A DNA stretch of 64,000 bases from Aquimarina aquimarini. GTDB taxonomy: Bacteria > Bacteroidota > Bacteroidia > Flavobacteriales > Flavobacteriaceae. The first letter of the stretch is position 1. Every line of letters begins with the position of its first letter. Where the stretch lies: contig NZ_OMKE01000015.1 in NCBI RefSeq assembly GCF_900299535.1, positions 1 through 64,000 of the forward strand, in the 5' to 3' direction. The translations under genes and the position numbers were made by a program. Below are positions 7,790 to 17,514 of the stretch, piece after piece. A model generated the notes under the pieces. The model was not told where the DNA came from. It worked only from the letters and a program-made list of their open reading frames with translations, and made no database searches.

Positions 7790-8686
7790 TTATTTAATCA
7801 ATACTTTTTGACTATCTACTTTTTTATTATTGATTAATAAAGAATAAAAATGTATACCATTGGTTAGTTTGGTGCTATTAATAGTTATAGATGTATTTCC
7901 TCTTTCAGAAACAGGATGTGATGCTAGTTCTTGCCCTTTAGAATTAAATATTTTGACAGCAGCAGTAGCTATATCTTTAGCTATAAATAATTCAAGCGTT
8001 ACTTCTCCATCAGAAGGATTAGGGAAAGCTTTAATCAATCTGGATTTAGAGGAGTTTGCAGGAATGTTATTACTCGCTATTTGATTTTCTAATTTTGTAA
8101 CTTTAGCAGACAAATTTTCGATCATCTCTTTTTGTGTTTTTATGGCCTCTACTAATATAGGAACCATATGAGAATACGAAATAGATTTTCCTTCTATTCC
8201 TTCGACATTTCTTACTAATTCAGGAAAAACTTTTTCAACATCTTGAGCGAGAAATCCAATTTCTTTTTTTTTGGATTTGTCAGATTTCCAAGTGTAAGAA
8301 ACAGCATCTAATTTAGATAAATCATCAAGATAATTTTTATTTATTATAGATATATTTTCTTTATCATTTTTATCAGATCTTTCATATAGGGTTTTTGCAT
8401 AAATATCTATAAAGCTGGCTCTAGGAGTATTAAAGAATACAATAAACCTTTCAGATTCTAATCTAGGATCGGAAGCAGTGGTATTAATTAAAAATTGGCG
8501 TCTTCTGTATGGAGAGGTATTGCTATAACGAACTCTAAGTGAGCCTCCCTCGATGTCTAGTTTTTTTGCAGGAGACCTCGTGCCTATACCTACATTTCCA
8601 TTAGGAGCTTCGTATAATTGTGCATTAATATCTATAGAGGAAAAAAGAAATATACAGATAGATAATTTAATGAATATTATTTTCAT
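7790..8686 (-). CDS. Secreted protein with S74 intramolecular chaperone domain and T9SS sorting domain
   Basis: I start this protein (298 aa) at the ATG at 8686, which puts the signal peptide (MKIIFIKLSICIFLFSS...INAQ) at the N-terminus; the longer frame adds 14 non-conserved residues. The mature protein opens with GNVGIGTRSPAKKLDIEG, the usual start of flavobacterial tail-fibre-like proteins. A Peptidase_S74/endosialidase-chaperone domain follows (about 125-205: LDAVSYTWKSDKSKKKEIGFLAQDVEKVFPELV, then SYSHMVPILVEAIKTQ). Next come a short coiled coil and a C-terminal T9SS type A sorting domain (FPNPSDGEVTLEL near 230, ending SQKVLIK). It is therefore exported by the Por system and attached to the cell surface or released. 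The S74 domain usually sits at the very C-terminus and trims itself off; here a sorting domain follows it. Confidence 0.87.
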   Translation of the reverse strand: MKIIFIKLSICIFLFSSIDINAQLYEAPNGNVGIGTRSPAKKLDIEGGSLRVRYSNTSPYRRRQFLINTTASDPRLESERFIVFFNTPRASFIDIYAKTLYERSDKNDKENISIINKNYLDDLSKLDAVSYTWKSDKSKKKEIGFLAQDVEKVFPELVRNVEGIEGKSISYSHMVPILVEAIKTQKEMIENLSAKVTKLENQIASNNIPANSSKSRLIKAFPNPSDGEVTLELFIAKDIATAAVKIFNSKGQELASHPVSERGNTSITINSTKLTNGIHFYSLLINNKKVDSQKVLIK

Positions 8687-8892
8687 GATTTTTGGTTTTA
8701 AGATTATTGTATGATGCTGGTTAGGCATGTATTAAATTTACAAACTATTGGGGTATATTTTTTCTTTTTTAAGAAAAGGTTACATAATGAGTTGAAAAAT
8801 AATATTTTACAGTAATTGCGGAAGTTTATACCACTTTAGGAAGCAGTATATGTATTAGAAACATACTTTAGTAAGATTTCAAAATAAAAAAT

Positions 8893-8900
8893 TACCTTTG
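8893..8900 (+). promoter_or_regulatory. Candidate -7 element for the LacI-family gene
   Basis: TACCTTTG matches the Bacteroidota -7 consensus TAnnTTTG and would give a leader of about 110 bases before the regulator at 9016. No convincing -33 TTTG is visible upstream. The rest of 8687-9015, between divergent genes, shows nothing else I can name. Confidence 0.4.
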
Positions 8901-9015
8901 GAAAAGGGGAGGTGCAAAAAGAGCAAGTAGATAAAAATCAATTACTTTTCTATACGTATTTATATAAGTAGGGATAATTTTTGCGTTCAACCAATTAAGC
9001 AATATTGAGCAGTCT

Positions 9016-10050
9016 ATGTCAAAAAACAAAGCTACTATACAATCTATCGCAGACACATTAGGGGTTTCTGTATCAACAGTATCCAGAGTAATGAATGGGG
9101 TCGGTAAAAAATATAGAATTAGTACAAAGACCATTGCAGCCATTCATGAAACCGCAGAAAAATTAAACTATACGCCTAATAAGATTGCAAAAAGCCTTCG
9201 TCTGAAAAAAACATTTACCATTGGAGTAATTATTCCTGATATTTCTAATCCTTGGTTTTCAAAAATTACCATGCGAATAGAAGAAGAATCCAGAAAAAGA
9301 GGGTACAGTGTTTTTTTATGCAATAGTAATGGTGATATTACCATAGAAAGGGATGCATTAAAATTATTAGAAAATTGGAGTGTTGATGGCATTATTATCG
9401 TTCCCATTGGGATAGAGTATAAGCATTTGCTCGCTTTGTATAAAAATGGAAAACCATTGGTTTTGGTAGATCGTTTTTTTGAAGATGTAGAACTACCTTA
9501 TGTTTCTACAGATGACAAGCAAGGAGCCTTAGAAGCGAATGAACTATTAATCAATAATGGGCATACCCGTATAGCATGTATACAAGGGTTGAGAGGAACT
9601 TCGCAAAACACACAACGAGTTAATGGGTATAAAGAAGCACATAAAAAACATGGTATTCAAATAGATGAATCCTTTATCGTAGGAAGTGATTTTGGGTATG
9701 ATAATGGCTATAATGAGGCCAAAAAAATCCTTAAAAATTTAAAAGACACCCAAATAACAGCTATTTTTTCTACAGGAAATCAAATAACGCTAGGAGTTTT
9801 AAAAGCATGTAAAGAGGAAAATGTAAAAATCCCAGAAGAGTTATCATTAATCTCTTTTGACGAAAATAACTATTCAGAGCTCTTATACACTCCAATTTCT
9901 ACGGTATCTCATATAGATGATGAAATAGGAAATAAAGCGATAGAATTATTATTTAGTCAGATAGATAAAAATACAATTGAAGAATCTACAAATGTACTAA
10001 CACCCACTCACCTGATCCAAAGAGCTTCAGTGCAAAAAATCTCATCATAA
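9016..10050 (+). CDS. LacI-family transcriptional regulator of nucleoside/ribose use
   Basis: This 344-aa protein is full length for the family. Residues 7-27 (TIQSIADTLGVSVSTVSRVMN) form the LacI helix-turn-helix, with the hinge helix following (NKIAKSLRLKK, about 56-66). The rest is a periplasmic-binding-protein-like effector domain (TIGVIIPDISNPWFSKI, GIIIVPIG, PLVLVDR, STDDKQGALEANELLINNGHTRIACIQG). It is followed by a candidate operator (10328-10343) and a run of genes for nucleoside uptake, cleavage and ribose phosphorylation. The likely signal is a nucleoside, ribose or a derivative, and the likely action is repression of the TonB receptor promoter. This is inferred from position and operator shape, not from ligand residues. 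Confidence 0.88.
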   Translation: MSKNKATIQSIADTLGVSVSTVSRVMNGVGKKYRISTKTIAAIHETAEKLNYTPNKIAKSLRLKKTFTIGVIIPDISNPWFSKITMRIEEESRKRGYSVFLCNSNGDITIERDALKLLENWSVDGIIIVPIGIEYKHLLALYKNGKPLVLVDRFFEDVELPYVSTDDKQGALEANELLINNGHTRIACIQGLRGTSQNTQRVNGYKEAHKKHGIQIDESFIVGSDFGYDNGYNEAKKILKNLKDTQITAIFSTGNQITLGVLKACKEENVKIPEELSLISFDENNYSELLYTPISTVSHIDDEIGNKAIELLFSQIDKNTIEESTNVLTPTHLIQRASVQKISS

Positions 10051-10327
10051 AAAGAAGTTTTAAAAAAACAAAAGTGCAATTAAAGACTCTTTTTAGTGCC
10101 TTTTCTAACTTGGCTATTATTATTATTTAAATAGTATAGTAATTTTTTTTCATTAAAAATAAGAGAAATAATAAGAGGATAATAAATCAACGTAAAATCC
10201 CTCTATTACTGAACTTCAAGATACCTAGAGCACTGTTGTTTTGCAATAAAGTAATTACGGTAATTGTGTTAAATAACAGTCTGTTAGAGAATGAAAGTTT
10301 TGGAAAATCAGAAAAAACTACTATTTT

Positions 10328-10343
10328 GCACAAACGTTTGCGC
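10328..10343 (+). promoter_or_regulatory. LacI-type operator upstream of the nucleoside receptor operon
   Basis: The site reads GCACAAACGTTTGCGC. The central CAAACGTTTG (10331-10340) is a perfect palindrome with the CG centre typical of LacI-family sites, and the flanks are nearly symmetric. It is the only such palindrome I found in the region and lies about 150 bases before the TonB receptor start. A TTCTTTTG sequence at 10361-10368, 20 bases after the TTTG of the palindrome, resembles a weak -7 element. The operator may therefore overlap the -33 region. The rest of 10051-10489 holds no gene. Confidence 0.62.
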
Positions 10344-10489
10344 AAAAAAATATTCTATAATTCTTTTGAATTAAGAATGAATATAAAAGGATAAAAATCA
10401 AGAGGCAGGATGCCTTTTTTGCAATTCATCTCTTTTTCTTAAAACCCTAGTGATGAATTTGTGTGATATTAATTTAATTTTCTGTAGTT

Positions 10490-13400
10490 ATGAAAAACAG
10501 TTTTCTTTTTGTCATTTTTTTAGTGTTCCTGGGGGCAGAAATATCAGCGCAGGTAACAACATCAAACATCAGAGGAAAGGTCATGGATGATCAGGGGCTC
10601 GCCTTAATGGGAGCAGATGTTATAGCAATACACACGCCTACTGGAACAAAGTATGGAGTGATTACCAATTCAGATGGTAGGTTTAATATGCTTAACCTTA
10701 GAGTAGGAGGGCCTTATACCGTAACAATATCTTATTTAGGGTTTAAGACTCAAACACAAAAAGAAGTGTTTTTATCATTAGGTAAAACCTTAACTTTTGA
10801 TACCACATTAACACTCGACGCAGAAGCGCTGGGAGAAGTAATAGTTGTTTCTGATGGCGCAGGCACTTTTAATGGTGATAAAACAGGAGCCGTAACAAGT
10901 GTTACGAGCAAACAGCTAACAAAACTTCCTACGATTTCTCGATCAGCACAGGATTTTACACGATTAGAACCAACAGCAAGTGGTAATTCTTTTGGAGGAA
11001 GGAATGACCAATTCAATAACTTTTCATTAGATGGCGCTGTATTCAATAATCCCTTTGGGTTAGACTCTCCTACACCAGGAGGACAAAGTGGGGCGCAACC
11101 CATTTCGCTAGATGCTATTGATCAAATTCAGGTATCATCAGCACCCTATGATGTAACACAATCAGGTTTTACAGGAGCTTCTGTAAATGCGGTAACAAAA
11201 AGTGGGACCAATGAGTTTCACGGAACTGTATACAGTTTTTATAGAGATGAAAACCTAACAGGAAATAAAGTAAAAGGAGAAAAGGTAATACGACCAGATT
11301 TGAGTCAGTTGCAATCAGGATTCAGTATTGGGGGACCTATCGTAAAAGACAAGTTGTTTTTCTTTGCCAATCTAGAAAGAGACCAGAGAGATGACTTAGG
11401 AACCAATGGTTTTGTGCCTAATACAGGATCTGGAGCCATTAATGAATCTAGAGTTTTAGAAAGTGACTTGATAGCAGTACAACAAGCATTAGGTAGCTTA
11501 GGATATAATACAGGAGCTTATGAAGGGTTTACTTATGGAGCAGAATCTATAAAAGGAATTTTAAAACTGGACTGGAATATCAATACCAAACATAGATTAG
11601 CTTTTATCTATAATTTCTTGGATGCATCAAAAGAACTACCAGCACATCCAACAGCTATAACCGCCAGAGGACCAAATTTTCAAACACTACAGTTCGAGAA
11701 TTCAGGATATGAAATCAATAACAGATTGCAGTCATTTCAACTAGAATTAAATTCTACCTTTTCTGATGTAATCACCAATAAACTACAAATAGGATATTCT
11801 CATTTTGATGATTTTAGAAACCCACTTTCTGCACCCGCACCTACGATTGTAATTCAAGATGGAGACGAGAGTAATTATATTATTGCAGGTCACGAACCTT
11901 TTTCTATTCATAATGAACTGGATCAAAAAGTGATTCAGATTACCAATAACGTGAATTATTTTATAGGAAATCACACTCTTACCTTAGGAGGATCTTTTGA
12001 AAAATTTATGTTTGATAATTCATTTAACCTAACTGCTTACGATAATTTTGCAGCAGGAGGTAATTATTATGGTTTGTTTAGACCGTACCCAAGTGTTCAA
12101 GCATTTTTGGAGGATGCAAACAATCCATCTGGCGGATTAGCAGGAAACCTTCAGTTTGCACAAAATACATTTAACAACAACAATCAATTGGCAGTAGGAG
12201 ATCCAGGAGGATGGGCATTGGCAGAAACCAATGTAGGGCAATTGGCGTTCTATGCTCAGGATGAATGGAATATTTCTGATGATTTTAAACTTACATTAGG
12301 AATTCGTTTTGACAAGCCTTTGTTTTTTGATACAGCAGATAAAATTAGAGAAAACATAGAGCGAAAAGGAACCTATGACCCTACCATTGTTTATTTTAAT
12401 CCAGAAACAGAACAAGAAACCACTATTGATTCTGAGGTATTGCCTAATGATGATTTCTTGATTTCACCAAGAGTAGGATTTAACTGGAATATCAAAGGAG
12501 AATCAAAAACACAGATCAGAGGAGGATCAGGAGTGTTTACAGGTCGTTTTCCTTTTGTATGGATAGGAAATCAGGTACAAGGTGTAGACTCATTTTTTTA
12601 TCAAACAGTAAGTCCTGATTTTAAGTTTCCTCAGGTATGGAGAACCAATATCGGAGCAGACCACAGGTTTGAAAACGGTTTAACACTTACAGCAGATATT
12701 TCATATACCAAAGATATCAATGCCCCACATGTACAAAACTGGGGATTACGAAATCCATCGGCAACCCTAAACGCTTCTGGAGATAATAGACCAGTATATG
12801 CTGATGCAGACAAAGAGAATAATGGATATGTTTTTATCAATTCTAATAAAGGAAGAATATGGAACACTTCTATAAAAGCACAAAAAACATTTGAAAACGG
12901 ATTGTATGCAAGTCTGGCCTATAGCTACCTTAATGCAAAAGATATCAATTCTATCGAAGCAGAAATCACAGGAGATGCGTTTGATTTTAATCCCGTATCA
13001 GGTAATGCAAATCAAGATGTGTTAGCACACTCTAAGTATGGTGATACGCATCGTTTTATTGGTGTTGGAACCAAACAATTTAATTATGGAAAAAATGACC
13101 AATGGTCAACCGTGATCTCTACGTTTTTTGAATATGCACAAGGAGGGAGGTTTAATTATACCTATGCAGGAAATATAAATAATGATAGTTCTTTACAAAA
13201 TAATGACCTATTGTATATTCCTACCGCAACAGAAGTACAACAAATGCAGTTTTCAGGCGTGGGTCAGGCAGAAGCTTTTGAAGCCTTTATTCAACAAGAT
13301 GATTACCTCAGTGAAAATAGAGGAGAATATACAGAACGATATGGAGCATTGGCACCATGGAGAAGTAAATGGGATGTAAAACTATTGCAAGATTTCAATT

Positions 13401-13648
13401 TTATGATTCATGAGCGTAAACAAACGATCCAGTTTAGTATAGATATATTAAATTTTGGAAACCTGCTTAATTCTGATTGGGGGGTAATATCAACGCCTAA
13501 TACCTTAAACCCATTGTCAGTTTCTGTAGATCCAACGACCAATACGCCTACATATACATTTAATCCAGATTTGAAAAAAACTTTTGGTTCAGATGCCAGT
13601 CTTCAATCCAGATGGCAAATGCAATTTGGACTACGGTATATATTTTAA
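10490..13648 (+). CDS. TonB-dependent receptor (Oar/carboxypeptidase-regulatory type), probable nucleoside importer
   Basis: This 1052-aa outer-membrane protein has a signal peptide (about 1-21, ending ISAQ). A carboxypeptidase-regulatory-like beta-sandwich follows (about 25-115: IRGKVMDDQGLALMGADVIAI ... YTVTISYLGFKTQ). Next is a plug domain (about 120-240, VTSKQLTKLPTISRSAQDFTRLEP, GGRNDQFNNFSLDGAVFNNPFG), then a long beta-barrel ending in an aromatic (LRYIF). The Oar-like layout has no SusD partner next to it. It is followed by ribokinase, adenosine deaminase, nucleoside hydrolase and a nucleoside symporter, and preceded by a LacI regulator. I therefore infer import of nucleosides or nucleotide fragments across the outer membrane. 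Family and topology are clear; the substrate rests on context. Confidence 0.9.
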   Translation: MKNSFLFVIFLVFLGAEISAQVTTSNIRGKVMDDQGLALMGADVIAIHTPTGTKYGVITNSDGRFNMLNLRVGGPYTVTISYLGFKTQTQKEVFLSLGKTLTFDTTLTLDAEALGEVIVVSDGAGTFNGDKTGAVTSVTSKQLTKLPTISRSAQDFTRLEPTASGNSFGGRNDQFNNFSLDGAVFNNPFGLDSPTPGGQSGAQPISLDAIDQIQVSSAPYDVTQSGFTGASVNAVTKSGTNEFHGTVYSFYRDENLTGNKVKGEKVIRPDLSQLQSGFSIGGPIVKDKLFFFANLERDQRDDLGTNGFVPNTGSGAINESRVLESDLIAVQQALGSLGYNTGAYEGFTYGAESIKGILKLDWNINTKHRLAFIYNFLDASKELPAHPTAITARGPNFQTLQFENSGYEINNRLQSFQLELNSTFSDVITNKLQIGYSHFDDFRNPLSAPAPTIVIQDGDESNYIIAGHEPFSIHNELDQKVIQITNNVNYFIGNHTLTLGGSFEKFMFDNSFNLTAYDNFAAGGNYYGLFRPYPSVQAFLEDANNPSGGLAGNLQFAQNTFNNNNQLAVGDPGGWALAETNVGQLAFYAQDEWNISDDFKLTLGIRFDKPLFFDTADKIRENIERKGTYDPTIVYFNPETEQETTIDSEVLPNDDFLISPRVGFNWNIKGESKTQIRGGSGVFTGRFPFVWIGNQVQGVDSFFYQTVSPDFKFPQVWRTNIGADHRFENGLTLTADISYTKDINAPHVQNWGLRNPSATLNASGDNRPVYADADKENNGYVFINSNKGRIWNTSIKAQKTFENGLYASLAYSYLNAKDINSIEAEITGDAFDFNPVSGNANQDVLAHSKYGDTHRFIGVGTKQFNYGKNDQWSTVISTFFEYAQGGRFNYTYAGNINNDSSLQNNDLLYIPTATEVQQMQFSGVGQAEAFEAFIQQDDYLSENRGEYTERYGALAPWRSKWDVKLLQDFNFMIHERKQTIQFSIDILNFGNLLNSDWGVISTPNTLNPLSVSVDPTTNTPTYTFNPDLKKTFGSDASLQSRWQMQFGLRYIF

Positions 13649-13654
13649 TATCAT

Positions 13655-13710
13655 AAGGAAACATGTATAAAATACAGCAGGTAACTCCAATACATGTCTT
13701 CCTTTTTTTT
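13655..13710 (+). terminator. Terminator-like hairpin after the TonB receptor
   Basis: An imperfect stem (AAGGAA-ACATGTAT against ATACATGTCTTCCTT) with a loop of about 21 bases is followed by a run of eight T residues. It lies between the receptor and the enzyme genes on the same strand. It could partly terminate the operon so that receptor mRNA exceeds enzyme mRNA. Confidence 0.6.
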
Positions 13711-13745
13711 AAAAGAAGTAATTCAAAAACAATAACTAATAATAC

Positions 13746-13797
13746 AAGGTCTTTGCCTATGAGTTAGCCACATTCAAAAAAATAAAGCAAAGACCTT
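13746..13797 (+). promoter_or_regulatory. Second long-range hairpin before ribokinase
   Basis: A perfect 11-bp inverted repeat (13746-13756 and 13787-13797) encloses a 30-base loop and is followed by a weak T stretch. It stands 41 bases before the ribokinase start. It may be a second termination or RNA-processing element dividing the receptor from the enzyme part of the operon. Confidence 0.45.
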
Positions 13798-13838
13798 ATT
13801 GATGTAATAGAGTTTATATAAATAGAAAAACAGTAAAG

Positions 13839-14744
13839 ATGAAAAAAATTATAACTGTAATAGGAAGTTATAATCACGATATGGTACTTCAGACCACACG
13901 TTTTCCTAATCCAGGAGAAACCATTACCGCCAAAAAGCTAGAGATGTTTTCTGGAGGAAAAGGTGCAAATCAGGCAGTCGCAGCAGCAAGATTAGGAGGA
14001 GATGTTTATTTTATTACAAAAGTAGGTAACGATGCCTTTGGCAATAATGCCAGTCAAAACTTTTCTGTAGATAATATACGTACTGATTACATACTACAAG
14101 ATATGGAAGTATCCTCAGGTACGGCGGTCATTTTGGTAAATCAAGAAGGACAAAATTGTATTGTAGTAAATCCAGGAGCAAACAATATGTTATTGCCTAG
14201 TGATATAGAGGATTGCCAAAAAGCAATCAAAGAAGCTTCTTATATTTTAATGCAGTTAGAAATACCTTATGAAACTGTAAAATATGCTATAGAAACAGCA
14301 TATCATATGAATAAAAAAATAGTGCTCAATCCTGCACCTACAGTTCCTCTGGATGATAACTTATACTCAAAACTTTTTTTAATTACACCCAATCAAACCG
14401 AAGCAGAAATGTTGACAGGGATAGCATGTGTAGATCAAATATCGGTTGCTAAAGCTGCCGATGTATTGCTACAAAAAGGAGTTAAAAATGTAATCATTAC
14501 GCTGGGAGAAAAAGGAGCATATTTCAAAAATAAAGAAGAAGAATTTCTGATTCCTATTCGGGAAGTAGATGTCAAGGATACCACAGGCGCAGGAGATATT
14601 TTTAATGGAGCTTTATTAGTTGCATTAGCAGAAGAAAAAAATTGGAAACAAGCAGTAGCCTTTGCTAATTCTGCATCTTCTATTGGAGTAAGTAGAATGG
14701 GAGCGCAATCATCTGCCCCTTATAGAGATGAAATTTTGGTATAA
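13839..14744 (+). CDS. rbsK: Ribokinase
   Basis: This 301-aa protein belongs to the PfkB carbohydrate kinase family and has the usual ribokinase length. It opens with the substrate-binding segment (GSYNHDMV). Around residues 37-48 it has FSGGKGANQAVAA, PfkB signature 1, and at 245-258 DVKDTTGAGDIFNGA, signature 2 with the catalytic Asp of GAGD. The phosphate-binding region VIITLGEKGAYF (about 222-233) is also present. It phosphorylates ribose at O5. Here ribose would come from the nucleoside hydrolase two genes downstream, and ribose-5-phosphate would enter the pentose phosphate pathway. RbsK fits better than fructokinase because of the GGKGANQ motif and the neighbours. Confidence 0.9.
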   Translation: MKKIITVIGSYNHDMVLQTTRFPNPGETITAKKLEMFSGGKGANQAVAAARLGGDVYFITKVGNDAFGNNASQNFSVDNIRTDYILQDMEVSSGTAVILVNQEGQNCIVVNPGANNMLLPSDIEDCQKAIKEASYILMQLEIPYETVKYAIETAYHMNKKIVLNPAPTVPLDDNLYSKLFLITPNQTEAEMLTGIACVDQISVAKAADVLLQKGVKNVIITLGEKGAYFKNKEEEFLIPIREVDVKDTTGAGDIFNGALLVALAEEKNWKQAVAFANSASSIGVSRMGAQSSAPYRDEILV

Positions 14745-14812
14745 AGCGTTTCAAAAAAGATAGTAAGAATACAGAATACAAGAACAGAAAAAGGATGTAG
14801 TAGAAATTTTAG

Positions 14813-16378
14813 ATGACAATGAAGAGAGTACAACAGACAATAGTATATATCACCATAGGAGTATTATTATGTATAGCAATATCCTGTCAACAGGCAGAAA
14901 ATACAATGGTGAATACTACCACAGAAAAAAAACAATCCTATGCAGAGAAAAGAAAGGAACTGATTGCCAAAGACAGCCTTCGCGCTTTTGCTGCAGAGAT
15001 AACTTTATCTGATAAAGAATTAAAACTAGATAGCATAATCGATTCTTACAGAACTACTTTTAATACCAGTATATCAAATGCAAATACGTCTTTTTATAAC
15101 CAGCCATTTCATACAGTACAGCATATGATAGACACTACGATGTTGTATACACTGTTTCAGAAAATGCCCAAAGGAGGATTGTTGCATACACATAGTATTG
15201 GTATGACAAATATTAAGTGGGTAATAGACTATGCAGAGAAACTATCAAATTGTTATGTTTATGAGAAAGAAAGTAATGACACCTATTTATATGGTCAGTT
15301 AGGGATTTATAAAGAAGACAATATACCAGATGGGTTTGTTTCCTTACAAGCAAAGCTTCAGCAAATCCCGTCTTTTAGAGATACGCTGTATGAGTTAATG
15401 CAGCTAAAACGAAAAAAGTTGTCTGATACGATGGATTATTGGACAGTCTTTGAAGAGCGTTTTAAAAGGATTGCTCAGGTATTGAATTATCGTCCTTTTT
15501 TCAAAGCCTATTACAAACAAGCGTTTGTAGAGTTGATACAAGACCAGATAACCCATGTAGAAATACGAATGATATTTGATCATTTGTTTGATAGTACTAC
15601 GGTAGAATATCCTATAGAAACCATGATTTTGGATTTAGAAGAAGTAGTCAAAGAAATACAAATGCTAGATGAGAGATTCAGTATAAGTATTATTTACACC
15701 AGTTTTAAATTTTTGGATAACAAAAACATAGACAAGCAGATCCAACAAGCTTTTTATTTAAAACAAAAATACCCCGATATAATCAGTGGATTTGATCTTG
15801 TGTCTGAAGAAGATAAAGGACATAGTGTTTTGTATTATCAAAAAAACTGGAAAACAATCGACTCATTAGAGCAAAAATTAGGAATAGAACTGCCCCTGTT
15901 TCTTCATGCAGGAGAGAGTAAATCTAGAAAGAATCAAAACCTGATAGATGCTGTTTTGCTGGATAGCAAACGAATAGGTCATGGGCTCAACCTGATACTT
16001 TACCCAGAAATAATGTCACTTGTCAAGAAAAAAGATATTCTAATAGAAGTGTGCCCACTTAGCAATCAGATATTAGGATATGCAAATGACCTTAGAAATC
16101 ACCCAGCTAGAATTTTATTGGCAAATGGGATTCCATGTTCTATAAATAATGATGATTCTGGAGTTTTTGCCTATCAGGGATTAAGCTATGATTTTGTAAT
16201 GGCTTGTTTGGCCTGGGAGCTTACTCTCAAGGAAATAAAAAAGTTGATACAGAATTCTATTACATATTCTGGACTGACAGCCGAAAAGAAAGAAGCTGCT
16301 CTTGTTCAATTAGACATTGATTGGAATGTTTTTGTAAAAGAACAAATTGGCATTTTGGAGAAAACAAATAGTAATTAA
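14813..16378 (+). CDS. Lipoprotein adenosine deaminase (ADGF/ADA2-like)
   Basis: This 521-aa protein has a lipoprotein signal peptide with a Cys near residue 25 (LLCIAISC). A second ATG two codons in (14819) is an equally good start. The amidohydrolase fold shows the adenosine deaminase residues: the zinc ligands in LLHTHSIG (H125, H127), HAGES near 364, RIGHGLNL near 388, EVCPLSNQIL near 410 and NNDDSG near 446. The extra N-terminal stretch of about 100 residues and the secretion signal match the extracellular ADGF/ADA2 type rather than the cytosolic 340-aa ADA. It probably converts adenosine to inosine in the periplasm before hydrolysis and transport. It lies 68 bases after ribokinase and is followed by nucleoside hydrolase. 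Confidence 0.87.
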   Translation: MTMKRVQQTIVYITIGVLLCIAISCQQAENTMVNTTTEKKQSYAEKRKELIAKDSLRAFAAEITLSDKELKLDSIIDSYRTTFNTSISNANTSFYNQPFHTVQHMIDTTMLYTLFQKMPKGGLLHTHSIGMTNIKWVIDYAEKLSNCYVYEKESNDTYLYGQLGIYKEDNIPDGFVSLQAKLQQIPSFRDTLYELMQLKRKKLSDTMDYWTVFEERFKRIAQVLNYRPFFKAYYKQAFVELIQDQITHVEIRMIFDHLFDSTTVEYPIETMILDLEEVVKEIQMLDERFSISIIYTSFKFLDNKNIDKQIQQAFYLKQKYPDIISGFDLVSEEDKGHSVLYYQKNWKTIDSLEQKLGIELPLFLHAGESKSRKNQNLIDAVLLDSKRIGHGLNLILYPEIMSLVKKKDILIEVCPLSNQILGYANDLRNHPARILLANGIPCSINNDDSGVFAYQGLSYDFVMACLAWELTLKEIKKLIQNSITYSGLTAEKKEAALVQLDIDWNVFVKEQIGILEKTNSN

Positions 16379-16391
16379 AAAACAAATTCAG

Positions 16392-17324
16392 ATGAAAAGA
16401 AAATTTATTATTGATACAGATACTGCTTCTGATGATGCTGTGGCTTTAATAATGGCAATGAATTACCCTGGTGTAGAAATTCAAGCTTTTACGGTAGTTG
16501 CAGGCAATGTAAACCTGAATCAGGGAGTACAAAATGCTATGTTTACCATCGATTTGTGTAAAAAGAAGATTCCTGTGTACGCAGGAATAGATAAACCCAT
16601 GCTAAGAGTTTTAAAGACGGCAGAGCATGTGCACGGCAAAGATGGAATGGGAGACATTGGGCTGGCATTATCAGGATATAAGCCAGAAAAAGAACATGCA
16701 ATTCCTGTATTAGTAGAAAAAATAAATCAACAACCAGGAGAGATTTCCTTAATATGTCTTGCTCCGCTAACCAATATTGCTACAGCATTATTGCTTGACC
16801 CTTCTATTGCAGGCAAAGTCAAAGAATGTATCATTATGGGCGGTATTGGTAAAGGTAGAGGGAATGTGACTCCAGTGTCTGAGTATAATTTCTGGGCAGA
16901 CCCCGAAGCCGCAAAAATAGTTTTTGAATCAGGAATGCCTATAAAAATGGTGGGATGGGATATTTCTAGAAAATATGCCGTTTTTAATAAAAGTGATGCT
17001 GCAAAAATAAAAGCGATAGGAACTAGTCTAGCCAATTTTACAGTAGACATTCAAAAAAAGTTGGATGAATACGCGATTAATAACTCTTTGATCAAAGGGT
17101 TTGATTTGCCTGACCCTATTGCTATGGCCGTAGCTCTAGATAAAAATGTAGCCACTGTAGTAAAAAAAGCACATGTTAGTATATTGACCAATGATGATGA
17201 TTCGAGAGGACAATCGGTGATGGATTATACGGGTGCTACAGGCGAATCGCCCAATACAGAAGTAGTTTTAGAAGCCGATAGAGAACGTTTTTTAGAAATT
17301 TTATACCAGTCTTTGCAACCGTAA
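16392..17324 (+). CDS. Nucleoside hydrolase (inosine/uridine-preferring family)
   Basis: I start this protein (310 aa) at the ATG at 16392, giving MKRKFIIDTDTASDDAVAL. The longer frame from 16347 overlaps the previous gene and adds non-conserved residues. The N-terminal DTDxxxDDA calcium-binding motif (8-16) is the family signature. The HGKDGMGDIG loop (near 77-86), a ligand region ending IIMGGIG (near 150) and NFWADPEAA (near 165) fit the IUNH fold. The enzyme cleaves the N-glycosidic bond of nucleosides to base plus ribose. No signal peptide is visible, so it acts in the cytosol. Ribose then goes to RbsK, and inosine made by the deaminase is the likely main substrate. Confidence 0.9.
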   Translation: MKRKFIIDTDTASDDAVALIMAMNYPGVEIQAFTVVAGNVNLNQGVQNAMFTIDLCKKKIPVYAGIDKPMLRVLKTAEHVHGKDGMGDIGLALSGYKPEKEHAIPVLVEKINQQPGEISLICLAPLTNIATALLLDPSIAGKVKECIIMGGIGKGRGNVTPVSEYNFWADPEAAKIVFESGMPIKMVGWDISRKYAVFNKSDAAKIKAIGTSLANFTVDIQKKLDEYAINNSLIKGFDLPDPIAMAVALDKNVATVVKKAHVSILTNDDDSRGQSVMDYTGATGESPNTEVVLEADRERFLEILYQSLQP

Positions 17325-17514
17325 CGAGCGTTTTTTAATCAAACGGTTCCTGTTTGTAACCAAAATTTTTTGATTGATTTATAACAATTTATAGTAGTGT
17401 TATGCCTAGATGTTAGCGCATAACAAGAGGAGGCTATTTTTTATAAATTAAGAAATGAGATTACAGCATATTAATAAACAAAAGCAATAAAAAAATACCT
17501 AATACTAGTAGAGA

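Noticed and set aside
17340..17356. CAAACGGTTCCTGTTTG as a second LacI operator
   Set aside because: The half-sites match only 5 bases each and the spacing lacks the central CG; it lies directly behind the nucleoside hydrolase gene without a promoter-like sequence.
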